Shown: positions 1-10,600 of the stretch, one piece after another
How positions within the stretch are numbered: position 1 is the stretch's first letter
Layout of the letters: each line of letters starts with the position of its first letter
Origin: Acidimicrobiia bacterium
Lineage (GTDB): Bacteria > Actinomycetota > Acidimicrobiia > Acidimicrobiales > SKKL01
Direction: 5' to 3'
Length of the DNA: 64,000 nt
NCBI GenBank assembly: GCA_041676705.1
Contig: JBAYRL010000002.1
Span: forward strand, 124,001 to 188,000
Notes under the pieces: generated by a model
Seen by the model: the letters and a program-made list of their open reading frames with translations, nothing else
What the model was told of the DNA's origin: nothing
Database searches by the model: none
Program-made: the position numbers and the translations under genes

Positions 1-2
1 CG

Positions 3-968
3 ATTACTAGTGGCGATGTTTCGCTGTACACCGCTCTGTACGGCCCCCGTTTCGCAGCGAATTCATCCGATGAGTTCGCCCGTTCCTTGGGTTTTCCACA
101 AGCGCCGATTGACGATTTCCTGGCTTTCCACATGGTTTTTGGTAAGACCGTGCCCGATGTGTCGCTAAACGCCGTGGCCAACTTGGGTTATGCCAACGGC
201 CGCTTTGGGGCTCCTGTCTATCCGGGCGACACAGTTAGCACCACCTCCACGGTGACCGGCTTGAAAGAAAACTCGAACGGCAAGACCGGTGTCGTCTATG
301 TGAACTCGGTTGGTCGCAACCAAAACGGCGAGATGGTGCTCGACTACACCCGTTGGGTCATGGTGCACAAGGGTGATCTAGACGCCATGACACCCGAGCC
401 AATCGTGCCTAATTTGCCCGAGACGGTAGCCACCGCCGAGCTGGTTCTGCCCGAGGTTTCCATGGCCAACTACAACTATTTATTGGCTGGTTCACCATTT
501 CGGTGGGGCGACTATGAAGTGGGCGAAAAGATTGATCACGTCGATGGCATGACCATCGAAGAAGCTGAACACATGTTGGCCACGCGTCTATACCAAAACA
601 CTGCCAAGGTTCACTTCGATCAGTACGCTGCCAATAGCGGCCGCTTCCAACGCCGTTTGATCTATGGTGGCCACATTATTTCTTTGGCTCGGGCGCTTTC
701 TTTCAACGGTCTAGCTAACGCCTTCAAAGTTTTGGCCATTAACGCTGGCTCTCACTCGAACCCAACCTTCGCTGGTGACACCATCTACGCCTACAGCGAG
801 GTGCTAGAGCAAATAGAACTCGATTCTTCAGATCTAGGTGCGCTGCGTTTGCGTTTGGTGGCCACAAAGGATCATCCGGCCGCTGATTTCCCACTTCGTG
901 GTGAAGATGGCAAGTACGATCCCGCTGTCGTGCTCGACCTAGATTACACGGTGGCGCTGCCCCGTTGA
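3..968 (+). CDS. mch: Mesaconyl-CoA hydratase / beta-methylmalyl-CoA dehydratase (MaoC family), 5' end outside window
   Basis: Interconverts beta-methylmalyl-CoA and mesaconyl-CoA in the ethylmalonyl-CoA pathway or related acyl-CoA routes. The frame is open from base 3. The reading begins with a stretch typical of the family N-terminus (EGD/SGDVSLYTALYG), so the TTG at 87 is internal and about 25 residues lie off the left edge. Family hallmarks seen are HMVFGKTVPDVSLNAVAN, the GRFGAPVYPGDT segment, GEKIDHVDGMTIEEAEHM, ATRLYQNTAKVHF and YGGHIISLARALSFNG, recognised from memory of proteobacterial Mch proteins. It carries the double hot-dog layout of about 340 residues. The next gene starts 127 bases on and is unrelated. 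Mesaconyl-C1 versus C4 specificity cannot be told from sequence. Confidence 0.9.
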   Translation: MTSGDVSLYTALYGPRFAANSSDEFARSLGFPQAPIDDFLAFHMVFGKTVPDVSLNAVANLGYANGRFGAPVYPGDTVSTTSTVTGLKENSNGKTGVVYVNSVGRNQNGEMVLDYTRWVMVHKGDLDAMTPEPIVPNLPETVATAELVLPEVSMANYNYLLAGSPFRWGDYEVGEKIDHVDGMTIEEAEHMLATRLYQNTAKVHFDQYAANSGRFQRRLIYGGHIISLARALSFNGLANAFKVLAINAGSHSNPTFAGDTIYAYSEVLEQIELDSSDLGALRLRLVATKDHPAADFPLRGEDGKYDPAVVLDLDYTVALPR

Positions 969-1095
969 ACCGCCATTGCCACGGTAATCAGAGGCCACTC
1001 GGCGGGCGTTAGCCACCGCCAAACATGTGGGTGGTCAAGCGACTTTGTGGCAAAGCACGACCTAAAATGTCACAGCCTGTTACTAGGGTTGCGAC

Positions 1096-4000
1096 ATGGC
1101 GAAACTTGCCCCTAGCGGTACTGAATTAACCCAACACAGTCAGCGTTTTGCGCTGGTGCCAGCCGGGCCTCAGGCGTTAAACCGTCTTGGGGCCCTTATC
1201 GCCGAGCTCAAAGGCCAGAATCCACTGGCACCAGTCACCGTGGTGGTTCCGCATTCCCTGGCCGGTTTGGCGACCAGGCGTGCCCTGGCTATCCGTCCAG
1301 CTGGGGTGGTAAATGTCCGCTTCGATATTTTGCCGCGCATTGCCGATGGTTTGGCAGCCGCATCTTTGGCTGCACAAGGTCTCACCCCATTGAACAACAC
1401 TGTTCTGGCAGCCGCCGTAAGGCATGTGCTGCGCCAAGAACCCGGTATCACCTTGGCGTCGGTGGCAGCACACCCGGCCACCGAAACTGAAGTCACCCGT
1501 TTTGTGGGTATGTACAACTCACTTTCTGAGCCAGCAAAAGCCACCCTTGCCGCCCATAGTGCCACTAGCAGTGACTTAGTTAGTTTGGTGACTCGGGTGA
1601 ACCAGCACCTCGCTCATCGCTACAGCCGTCATCAAGCACTAGCGGAAGCGGCATCTCTGGTCGCAACAAGCCCTACGGCCACCGATTCGTCGAATGAGCC
1701 GGTGGTGGCCTATCTGCCCAGTTACCTAGGGCCCCACGAATTGGCCCTATACGAAGCTTGGGCAGCTGCCGATCGTCTTTGGGTAATCGCCGCCCTAACC
1801 GGCTACGCCGAGGCCGATGCCGTGCTCCGGCCGATGTTGTCGCGCTTTGAACCTTTGTTGGGTGCACCTCAGGTTGTACCAGCTGCGGCCGCTGACCAAA
1901 CGCCGAGGTTAAATGCCGCGAACGCTGCTACGAAGTTGAAACAAACTGGCTCTGCCAGTTCATCAGGCCCTGCAAACTCTTCAGAAATCGGCGTCAATGG
2001 CGCTGTTCGAGTGGTAAGCACCAGCGATCCCGCCGAAGAGGTGCGTGCGGTGCTTAGAGAGGTGGTAGAGCGTTGGCACAATGGCACTCCCTTGGAGCGA
2101 ATGGCGGTGCTTTATCCCACCGCCGATCCGTATCTGAGTTTGCTATACAACCAAGCTCAGTCCGGCGAAATCGCAATCGCCGGAGCTGCGGTCAGCTCGC
2201 TTCGGGCTTCGGTCGCCGGTGCCACTCTGGTGGCAGGGTTAAAGCTCAAAGCCCACGAACTAGTCCGCCACGATTTCATTAGCTGGCTCCAAAGTGGGCC
2301 CATTGTCGACAGCGATGGCGAAATGGTTCCGGTCGCCGAGTGGGATCTTTTAACTCGCCGGGCGGGCATTGTCACCGGGCCAATTGAGGCTTGGAACGCC
2401 AAGCTATCTGCCTATGCAGGTTCTAGTAGCCATGCTGCAAGCGCAGCCGATGCTCTCAGGCACTTCCTCCACTCTTTCAGCCAGCGGTTGAGCCGGGTTC
2501 ATGCCAGCCGCACATGGTCCGACTTAGCAAAGAACGGGCATCAATTCATGGAATGGGGTTTGGGCACCGCTAGTGTGCGCAGCGCCCACCAATGGCCCGC
2601 GCATCAGCTTCAGGCCTTCGAACTGGTAGAAGAAGCCTTAGACCTCTTGGCAGCACTCGACCCCATCGAGCCATCTCCCACCGTGCCCGGCTTCATCAGC
2701 GCATTAGAAAACGAACTCGATACCGAATATGGGCGATTAGGAAACTTTGGCAACGGGTTGCTGGTGGCGCCACTACACCACGGCATTGGTCTCAACCTCG
2801 ACTGGGTGGCTGTCGTTGGTCTCAACGAAGGCATAGTACCGGTCCGAAGCAGCGCAAACGTGTTCCTCACCGAGATCGGTCTCGACGAAACTCACCTGGG
2901 CCTGCCGGGTGTTAATGAGGCCAACGCTAGTGGTCATTATCAGTTTCTGGGGGCCTTGGCCTCTGCGGAAGAGCGGTCGCTAACCACTGCCCGCGGTGAT
3001 CTGCGTGACAAGCGAGCCAAAATGCCATCACGTTGGTTATTGCAACTGGTTTCCGAACACGTCGGCGAAACGGTAACGTCCGAATCCCTTACCCAAATAC
3101 GGCCTTCTTCCGAAAGTCACTTAACTGTTCAGTCCGTAGCCTCTTTTTCAGGTGGACTACATCAAGCTCGTTATTTCAGTTCGTTAGCTGAGCGTGATTT
3201 AGCTGAGCTCAGCGCCTGGACCGATAACAATTCGAAATTAGCCAATCTTCCCAACCTGACCAGCGACTTTAGCCACCTCCATCCCAGCTTGTTAGCGGCC
3301 ACCCAGCGCAAAGCTGGTTTCAACCCTTATACCGGCTTGGTCAGCTCGCACACCGCTGGGCTCGATCGTGTCATGTCGGCCACTTCGCTTGAGAGTTGGG
3401 CTGTTTGCCCCCGCCGCTATTTCTTTTCACGGGTGTTAGGGCTCGATGACGAGGAGGCACCAGAGGAGATCGATCAGATCTCGGCTCTCGACCGGGGCAG
3501 CTTGGTTCACGAGACTCTTGATCGCTTCTTCAGCGAGGTAATTGCCGAAGGCCCAAAACCATACGATCAAGATTGGAGCGCTGAAGATCACTCACGGCTA
3601 GACAAAATCTTTGAGAAGGTGGTCAAAGGTTACGAAGAACGGGGCCGAACCGGCTTTCCCACACTGTGGCGCCTTGAACGCCAAGTCTTACTCAATGATC
3701 TCCACAGCTTCCTAGACCACGATGCTCTGCAACGTGGGAGGTGGCGCTCAACTCCAGTTGCTAGCGAATTACGCTTTGGTTACAGCGATGCAGGCCTCAC
3801 CATCACTCTTCCCGACGGTGAAACCGTGCAGTTTAGAGGTAGCGCCGACCGGGTTGATATCACTGACACTAATCAGCTCATAGTGCTTGATTACAAAACT
3901 GGTTCTGGCAAGCCGTACACCAACATCAGCGAAGAAGAACCTCTTCTTAACGGCACCCACTTACAGCTCCCTCTTTATGGCCTAGCGGCCATTGAACGGT

Positions 4001-4374
4001 TTGCGAATCAGCTTCCCGCTGGCGAAACCCCGCGCATCGTGAACAGCGCGTATTGGTTTATAACCGAGCGCGGAAAGTATGAGCTAAAAGGCTATGAAGT
4101 GTCCTCCGAGGTGATCGAAGAGTTCAAAGAGACTATCGGTGCCATTGTGACTGGCATCCGCCGCGGTGTTTTTCCCGGCGTGCCCGACCCCATAGCCAGC
4201 CCCACCACCGACCACTCCAACTGTAAGTATTGCGATTTTAATTCACTGTGCCGTCTCGACCGGACAGAGGAGTGGGAACGAGTACGGTTAGATCCCGCCA
4301 TCGCGCCATTTCGAAACCTCACTCCTGTTCAGGTCGATGACGCCAGCCAATTAACAGCCGAGACAAAGGTGTAG
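1096..4374 (+). CDS. AddB-like PD-(D/E)XK nuclease / inactivated helicase subunit
   Basis: A 1092-residue protein with the architecture of an AddB-type subunit of a helicase-nuclease that processes DNA double-strand ends. The N-terminal helicase-like part has no recognisable Walker A motif (the position reads VVVPHSLAG). The C-terminal RecB-family nuclease domain has the LDYKTG motif with D932 and K934. A four-cysteine iron-sulfur staple is visible: C771 (AVCPRRYFF) and then C1043, C1046 and C1052 (CKYCDFNSLC), the spacing known for AddB and Cas4-type nucleases. The stop lies 2 bases before the start of the UvrD-type partner, so the two form an operon. Actinobacterial AdnA also contains a RecB nuclease, but it keeps an ATPase domain, so AddB-like fits better. 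Confidence 0.87.
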   Translation: MAKLAPSGTELTQHSQRFALVPAGPQALNRLGALIAELKGQNPLAPVTVVVPHSLAGLATRRALAIRPAGVVNVRFDILPRIADGLAAASLAAQGLTPLNNTVLAAAVRHVLRQEPGITLASVAAHPATETEVTRFVGMYNSLSEPAKATLAAHSATSSDLVSLVTRVNQHLAHRYSRHQALAEAASLVATSPTATDSSNEPVVAYLPSYLGPHELALYEAWAAADRLWVIAALTGYAEADAVLRPMLSRFEPLLGAPQVVPAAAADQTPRLNAANAATKLKQTGSASSSGPANSSEIGVNGAVRVVSTSDPAEEVRAVLREVVERWHNGTPLERMAVLYPTADPYLSLLYNQAQSGEIAIAGAAVSSLRASVAGATLVAGLKLKAHELVRHDFISWLQSGPIVDSDGEMVPVAEWDLLTRRAGIVTGPIEAWNAKLSAYAGSSSHAASAADALRHFLHSFSQRLSRVHASRTWSDLAKNGHQFMEWGLGTASVRSAHQWPAHQLQAFELVEEALDLLAALDPIEPSPTVPGFISALENELDTEYGRLGNFGNGLLVAPLHHGIGLNLDWVAVVGLNEGIVPVRSSANVFLTEIGLDETHLGLPGVNEANASGHYQFLGALASAEERSLTTARGDLRDKRAKMPSRWLLQLVSEHVGETVTSESLTQIRPSSESHLTVQSVASFSGGLHQARYFSSLAERDLAELSAWTDNNSKLANLPNLTSDFSHLHPSLLAATQRKAGFNPYTGLVSSHTAGLDRVMSATSLESWAVCPRRYFFSRVLGLDDEEAPEEIDQISALDRGSLVHETLDRFFSEVIAEGPKPYDQDWSAEDHSRLDKIFEKVVKGYEERGRTGFPTLWRLERQVLLNDLHSFLDHDALQRGRWRSTPVASELRFGYSDAGLTITLPDGETVQFRGSADRVDITDTNQLIVLDYKTGSGKPYTNISEEEPLLNGTHLQLPLYGLAAIERFANQLPAGETPRIVNSAYWFITERGKYELKGYEVSSEVIEEFKETIGAIVTGIRRGVFPGVPDPIASPTTDHSNCKYCDFNSLCRLDRTEEWERVRLDPAIAPFRNLTPVQVDDASQLTAETKV

Positions 4375-4376
4375 CC

Positions 4377-7300
4377 ATGGCCAAAGCATTACCTGATCAG
4401 GCAGCCAGGCACGACATCAGCCATGCTCACCGACAAACCTTATTTGTGGAAGCAGGTGCCGGCACCGGAAAAACCAGCAGCCTGGTGTCACGAGTGTTGG
4501 AGTTGTTAAAGGCTGGTATGTCAATTGAAAATCTGGCCATCATCACCTTCACCGAAGCCGCCGCAGCCGAACTACGTGATCGTGTGCGACAATCTCTTGA
4601 AGCTACCGATCGAACGCCTGCGGTCGAGGCGGCCCTAGCGGGCCTAGATACCGCCGCCATATCAACCTTGCACGGTTTTGCCAAGCGTGTGCTTAGTGAA
4701 AATCTGCTCGAAGCTGGCTTGCCTCCGGCCATTGACGTTCTCTCTGAGCTGCGTGACACCCTCGACTTTGAAACCGAGTGGAACAATTTTGTTGCCAGCT
4801 GGTTAAATGCACCCGACAAGCAGCCTCTAATTGAGCGGGCGTTCGCCCTTGGCATCAACCTTGGACACCTCAAGGAATTCGCCAGAATTCTGCGTGACGA
4901 GTGGGACCGCCTTCCAGAAAACTCACCACCACCAGCACAATTACTCACGGTTAACCTCAATGACGTATTGGCCCAGGCACGCCAGGTGTTGAGCTATGAG
5001 GAACACTGCATCGACCCCAGCGATAAAATGTTGGCAGCTCTTGTTAGTTACCGAAGCTGGTTAAGCGATGCCAATCTGGCCTCAAACGATGCGGAGCAAA
5101 TTCAGGCGCTCGCCAGTTTCCCAAGCCGGAAGGTTAGTAAAGTCGGCCGAGCCCCAAATTGGCAAGGAGCACTAAGCGAGCTTCGAGAAGCCATCAGCGA
5201 GGCTCAAGCATCAGCGGCAGCGATCAATGAAGAGTTGGTTGACAACCTGCTTCGCTTGATTCTCAACGATCTTCGAATTTTTACCCTTGACGGTGTTTCA
5301 CGTCGCAAAGCAGCTGGACAACTGCGTTTTCATGATCTGTTGGTGATTACCGCTCAACAGCTGCGACAAAACGCTTCGATGCGTGCGAAACTACACAAGC
5401 GTTACGAGTGCTTAATTATCGATGAATTTCAAGACACTGACCCCATCCAAATTGAGATCGCTCGTCTCATTACCACCAGCCTGACCGACGTTGCGAATAT
5501 CCATTGGTCAAAGCTTGAAAGCCCGCCAGGGTCGTTGTTTTATGTGGGTGACCCAAAACAAGCTATCTACCGGTTTCGCCGAGCCGATATCGCCTTATTC
5601 ATGGCGGCCGCCAAAGTGCCAGGCACGGTAGTGAAAACACTGGCCACCAACTTTCGTACCGTTCCCGGCATCATTGATTGGGTCAACCACGTTTTTGCTC
5701 AGATCATGGGAAACGGCACACCAGGTATGCAACCGCCGTACATCCCATTAGAGCCTGGGCGAGAGGCGGCACCACATGGCTTATGCCCCGTTGTGATTTT
5801 AGGTGGTCCCCGCGACGGCATGAGCGCCGACGAACTTCGCCGCCACGCTTCTGCCGAGCTAGCCGCGGCCCTCCAACAAGCCAAGAATGAAGGCTGGCCG
5901 ATAGTAGATCGAACCAGCCAATCGCTTCGTGCGCCCCGTTGGGACGACATGGCGGTATTGCTTCCCACCCGCACCAGTGTCGATCAGCTACGTCAAGCCT
6001 TTGATGAAGCGAACATTCCATATCGTCTCGAAGCAGCGTCGATGGTTTGGCGTACCAGTGAGGTTCGCGACCTAATAAACATCTTGTTGGCACTATCTGA
6101 CCAGGCCAACAGCGTGGCATTAACCGCAGCGCTGCGATCCGATAGTTTTGCCTGTAGTGATGACGATTTAGCCGGTTTTATAGCCAACGGCGGAGTACTC
6201 TCTTTGGCGTCACCACCAGCTCTGACGCTAAATGGTCCCGTCTCCAGTGCTCTTGGCGACCTAGGTGAATTGGCCAAAGCTATTCGTTGGGATGAGCCGG
6301 CCGCCGCGGTAGAAAGGGTTATCAGGGAGTGTCACCTGCGAGAGCTGGCGGTGGCGTCGTCACGTCCTCGTGATGTTTGGCGGCGTTTGGCCTTCGTAGT
6401 CGACCAAGCTCGTCTTTTCACGGAAACCGAGTCGGTTTCATTACGCGAGTTTCTCACCTGGGTTGAGCTTCAGGCGGATGAAGCTGGCCGACAGAGCGAG
6501 GTGGTCTTGCCGGAAACTGACGATGACGCGGTTAGGGTGCTAACCGTTCATGCCTCTAAGGGCCTCGAGTTTCCCATTGTCGCTTTGGCGGGTTTGAATC
6601 AAACAGTCGCCAAAGGGGTCAGCGGAGTCTCGATACTTTGGGATGACGACAACACGTTGGAGGCCCAGACCTCTAAAACACGCCGCTCGCTCGGTTTCAG
6701 CGAACTGGCTGAGCTCGAACGCGAGCACGAGGAAGCTGAAGCTTGGCGACTAATGTACGTCGCCGCTACCAGAGCTCGAGACCACCTAATCGTGGGGCTT
6801 CATCACCCCGCAAAAAAGACCACCAAGGCCCGCATCATCTATGAACAATGCGAAAACCGGCCCGAGCTGCAACGACGGCTGGAGGACAACCCCATCGTGA
6901 CCACGGCAGGGAATGTCCATGACATGGTCCCAGGTAAGGCTAGGGAAATCCCCAGTCGCTCCGAATGGATGGAGGAACGCCGAGCGTTAGTAATACGCAA
7001 CGCCAAACCGTCGGTTATGGTGCCCAGTGGCATTGCCAAACTCGATGATGAAGGCCCCAATTTGCCCACCAGCGAAGTCGAGCCGTGGCGTCGAGGTCGC
7101 GCTGGCACCAACATTGGTAGAGCGGTACATGCCAGTCTCCAGTTGCTCGATTTCGACCAACTCGATGAGCTAGGCGGCCTGGTAAGAGCACAGGCCGAGC
7201 TCGAGGGTGTGCTCGACATTTCCGATCAGGTGGAGGCCGCCGTGCGGACAGCACTAGGCGCACCTACCCTGCAAGACGCCCGTCGCAAACCGTTTTGGCG

Positions 7301-7631
7301 TGAGCTGTATCTGGCCAGCACCATTGATGGTGTTTTATGCGAGGGCTACATCGACTTACTCGTTGAAGATGAAACGGGCTTTGCAGTGATCGACTACAAA
7401 ACCGACGCTGTTGAAGACGCCGCCGAACTAATCGAACGTTATCGGCTACAGGCCGCAACCTATGCGCTTTTGGTGGAGGCCACGCTAAATAAACCGGTTA
7501 CCCGATGCGTGTTCATCCTTATAAAGCCCGACCAATTCGACGAAATAGAGATACCTAATCTTCACGTCGCCAAGGAAGAAGTCCGCACGATTTTGGCCAC
7601 TAACGCCCGCCGTGTCGGGGCAGTTCTATAA
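4377..7631 (+). CDS. AddA-like UvrD/RecB helicase-nuclease
   Basis: A 1084-residue superfamily 1A helicase fused to a RecB nuclease, expected to unwind and trim DNA double-strand ends with the preceding AddB-like protein. Walker A is GAGTGKTS with K32. Walker B is IIDEFQDTDP. The Q/GDPKQAIYRFRRAD motif, the late VHASKGLEFP motif and the MYVAATRARDHL motif VI are all present. The C-terminus carries the nuclease motif VIDYKTDAVED and a downstream QAATYALLVEA helix. The ATG at 4377 follows the partner's stop by 2 bases, which implies translational coupling. The last 32 bases overlap antisense with the end of the YhaN-like gene, so the two operons converge without a spacer. Confidence 0.9.
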   Translation: MAKALPDQAARHDISHAHRQTLFVEAGAGTGKTSSLVSRVLELLKAGMSIENLAIITFTEAAAAELRDRVRQSLEATDRTPAVEAALAGLDTAAISTLHGFAKRVLSENLLEAGLPPAIDVLSELRDTLDFETEWNNFVASWLNAPDKQPLIERAFALGINLGHLKEFARILRDEWDRLPENSPPPAQLLTVNLNDVLAQARQVLSYEEHCIDPSDKMLAALVSYRSWLSDANLASNDAEQIQALASFPSRKVSKVGRAPNWQGALSELREAISEAQASAAAINEELVDNLLRLILNDLRIFTLDGVSRRKAAGQLRFHDLLVITAQQLRQNASMRAKLHKRYECLIIDEFQDTDPIQIEIARLITTSLTDVANIHWSKLESPPGSLFYVGDPKQAIYRFRRADIALFMAAAKVPGTVVKTLATNFRTVPGIIDWVNHVFAQIMGNGTPGMQPPYIPLEPGREAAPHGLCPVVILGGPRDGMSADELRRHASAELAAALQQAKNEGWPIVDRTSQSLRAPRWDDMAVLLPTRTSVDQLRQAFDEANIPYRLEAASMVWRTSEVRDLINILLALSDQANSVALTAALRSDSFACSDDDLAGFIANGGVLSLASPPALTLNGPVSSALGDLGELAKAIRWDEPAAAVERVIRECHLRELAVASSRPRDVWRRLAFVVDQARLFTETESVSLREFLTWVELQADEAGRQSEVVLPETDDDAVRVLTVHASKGLEFPIVALAGLNQTVAKGVSGVSILWDDDNTLEAQTSKTRRSLGFSELAELEREHEEAEAWRLMYVAATRARDHLIVGLHHPAKKTTKARIIYEQCENRPELQRRLEDNPIVTTAGNVHDMVPGKAREIPSRSEWMEERRALVIRNAKPSVMVPSGIAKLDDEGPNLPTSEVEPWRRGRAGTNIGRAVHASLQLLDFDQLDELGGLVRAQAELEGVLDISDQVEAAVRTALGAPTLQDARRKPFWRELYLASTIDGVLCEGYIDLLVEDETGFAVIDYKTDAVEDAAELIERYRLQAATYALLVEATLNKPVTRCVFILIKPDQFDEIEIPNLHVAKEEVRTILATNARRVGAVL

Positions 7632-10600
7632 GCCTGGCATTTGGTTCAGCATTCACCAAGGCCTCCACCGAGGCTGGCTGGCAGGTGAAGGCGAACACCT
7701 GCTGCTCGGTAGCAATACCAGCAATCACGGCCGCTGTTTGACGTACTCGGTCAGGGTCAAAGTTCACCAGTACATCGTCCAAAATGAAAGGAAGCGGGCT
7801 GCGGTTCGCCATCTCGGCCGCCAAGCCGAAGCGTAGGCATAAGTAGAGTTGTTCAATGGTGCCCCGGCTGAGGTCATTAGCCGCCACAACGCGTTGGTCT
7901 TTGTCAAGCACCGAGATGTTGCCGTCCACCACTATCAGTTGTACATAGTGTCCATCGGTGATTTGTTGGAACATCGCCTCGGCCCGCCGTAGAACCGCTG
8001 GTTGCCGCTCGCGTTCGTAACTTCCCAAAGTCTCTTGAATCAAAGTTTTGGCACCTGAGAGCACCTGCCATTGGTGGATCGCTTCGGCCAACCCACTACG
8101 CAAACCCTCAAGCTCAAGTGAGGCTTCGGCAATCTCGCTCGACTTCAACTTCGCCTCTAAAGCCTTATCGGCGTCTTGATGTTTACGGATAGCAGTCTCA
8201 TAAGCTGCTTCCAGCTCGGGTTGCGCTCTCTTAGCGGCCTCTAGTTCCGTTTTCCAAAGCTGCGGAACACCTCGTTCTAACTCGGCCAAAGCCACCGTTG
8301 CCGTATCGCCCCAACCGACATGATTTGCTAAACGCTCCACCAAATTATCGCGCTCTATTTCCAACGCCCGATAAGAGCGAAAACGTTCAGCCGACTGGCG
8401 GAAAAGCTCGGCTTCGTCGACTCCGGCAACCGCCATGATGCGTTGCAGCTGTTCTTCAACCTCATCACGCGAATCACTTGCTTGTGCCAAACGGGCCTTG
8501 GCGCTGTGCAGCTCATCAAGGGAGTACTGAAGCTGTTCTAAGGCCATCATTGGTTCGTGAGCCTCAACAACTAGCCGCCTAAAGACCCGATTCGCGCGGT
8601 CCTGCCAACCCTGGAAACGGGCATTCAGATCTTCAGACTCAGCCTCGGCGGCTTTGACCACTCTCAACGAAGCCTGGGCCCGTTCCAAGATCGTGAAAAA
8701 ATCAATAACCTCATTGGGCGTAAGCTTGTGATCGACCTGGTGGTCCATCTTCCATGAGAGCCACCCGTCGCTAGCAGAACTCAGCTCATCTCGGGCGGCT
8801 TCGGCTAATGCTCGGGCTTGATCCAGTTCCAAATCGGTGCTGTTTGACCGCTCTTTTACTTGTTCTAATTCATTCCTAATTGCAGTGCGAGCTTCTTGTT
8901 GAGCAGCAGCTTCGGCAAGTTCATCGGCGTACGCCTCGATGTCATCGGAAGAGGGATTGGGTGGCAAGCCAAGCACAATGCACATGGCCTCGATGCTCGT
9001 TCGTATCTGAGCCACACCACCAATGGCTTCAGCCGAATCAGTGGGCTTAGCCGTACTAACAGGAAGTGTGTTTCGGGTTGGCGAACGCAGAATCGTGAAC
9101 GCAGCGACCAACGACGCTACAAATCCGGCCACGCCCGCCACCACCGCCAACCCCATAAGGTCAACGATTGCAAGCACAATAGCCAACCCCAGTATAACGA
9201 TGCCCAATACCAGCACCGGTTTGGCCCAAGCCGAGCCGGTTGCGGGTTCTACATCTGCCACGGTTGGGCCAGGGCCTGGCTCGTCCGTTACTGAACTACG
9301 GCCTAGCTCCAAAATGTTGGTTCGAAGCAATCGCAGCGCCTTTGAGCGGTTCTCGATTTCACCTTCCGACAAGACCGGGCCCATGGCATCTAAGCGTTCT
9401 TCCAACCCCCGTTGGGTATCACGCAGCTGACGTAAACGCACCGTCAGTTCGTCAACGCTGTTGCTGGCCGTTGCTAGCTTATGTTGTGCCGTTTCCAGGG
9501 CCGCTCCGTGACGCCGCACCTCCGCGGCTATGGGGAGTGAGGCGTCAAACTGATCGAGGTGGTCCCGGGTCCATTCGGCACCAAGCCTGCCGAGATGACC
9601 CGTAAGTTCGCCATTCTCCTCACGAAGCGTTGTTCGCAGGTGTTCAAGACGTTCTTGATGGGTTTGCGCCACCCCAATGCCACCAACCAACTCGCGAATC
9701 TCAACCGCTGATTCCTCAAGCTGTTCTTGATCGAGCGGTGTAGGCCAGCCAGCTTCAAGCGAACGATTGACAGCAACTCGGGCTGAATCTACCTCTGCTT
9801 GAAGCGTGGCGTACGAGACCTCCAGCCGTTCAAAGCTGGAAATAACGCTTTCATCAAGGCCCGCAGGCAAGCCGAGTTCACGGAGTTCAGCCAGTTCGTC
9901 GTCACATTCAGCAATACGGTTTCGTAATGGCCACAACTCTAAATAGCCGCTCAAGCGCGCCTGATCTGATCGGTTGGCCTCTAATGACTTGCGCATTTCT
10001 TGGGCTGCCACAAAGAGCTGGTCAACCAATTTTTCTTCGCTGCCTAAGGTGCTCGCCTCTTTTTGCATATGACGCAAACGAGTCTGTTGTTCCCGTGTTT
10101 GGTTCGCAAGCGTTCGAATTTCACACGCGCCACGCGGCTTCCACAACTGTGCTCGACGCTTGTCGAGTTCTGCTAGCGCCGCTCGTGCCGATTGGCCAGC
10201 ACCCACCACCGCCGCGGAAAACACCCGGTCTTTAACGGCCTCCGATTCCAGCAGGTTGAACGAGTTAAGCTCATCGAGGCCAAAGGCAAAAACGTTGCCA
10301 AAAAAGGTGGCGTCGGCACCGCCTAGCAACTCGATCAGTTCGTAATCTTCGCCCCGGCTACCGTCGGGTCGTGTTAGCACGAAGCCCTTATCACCTCGGA
10401 AGCGTTCCAAGGTCCAGGTTTGGCTTGCAGCGTCGGCCAAGTACAACGCACCGCCGTGCTTGCCACCGTGGACTGGCTCGTATTGAGGTAAACGGCTGCG
10501 ACCATCGGGAAACCCAAAAAGCACGCCCCTGATAAAGGCCAACAGGGTGCTTTTACCAGCTTCATTAGGTCCGGTAATCACAGTCAGTCCGGTGTCTAAA

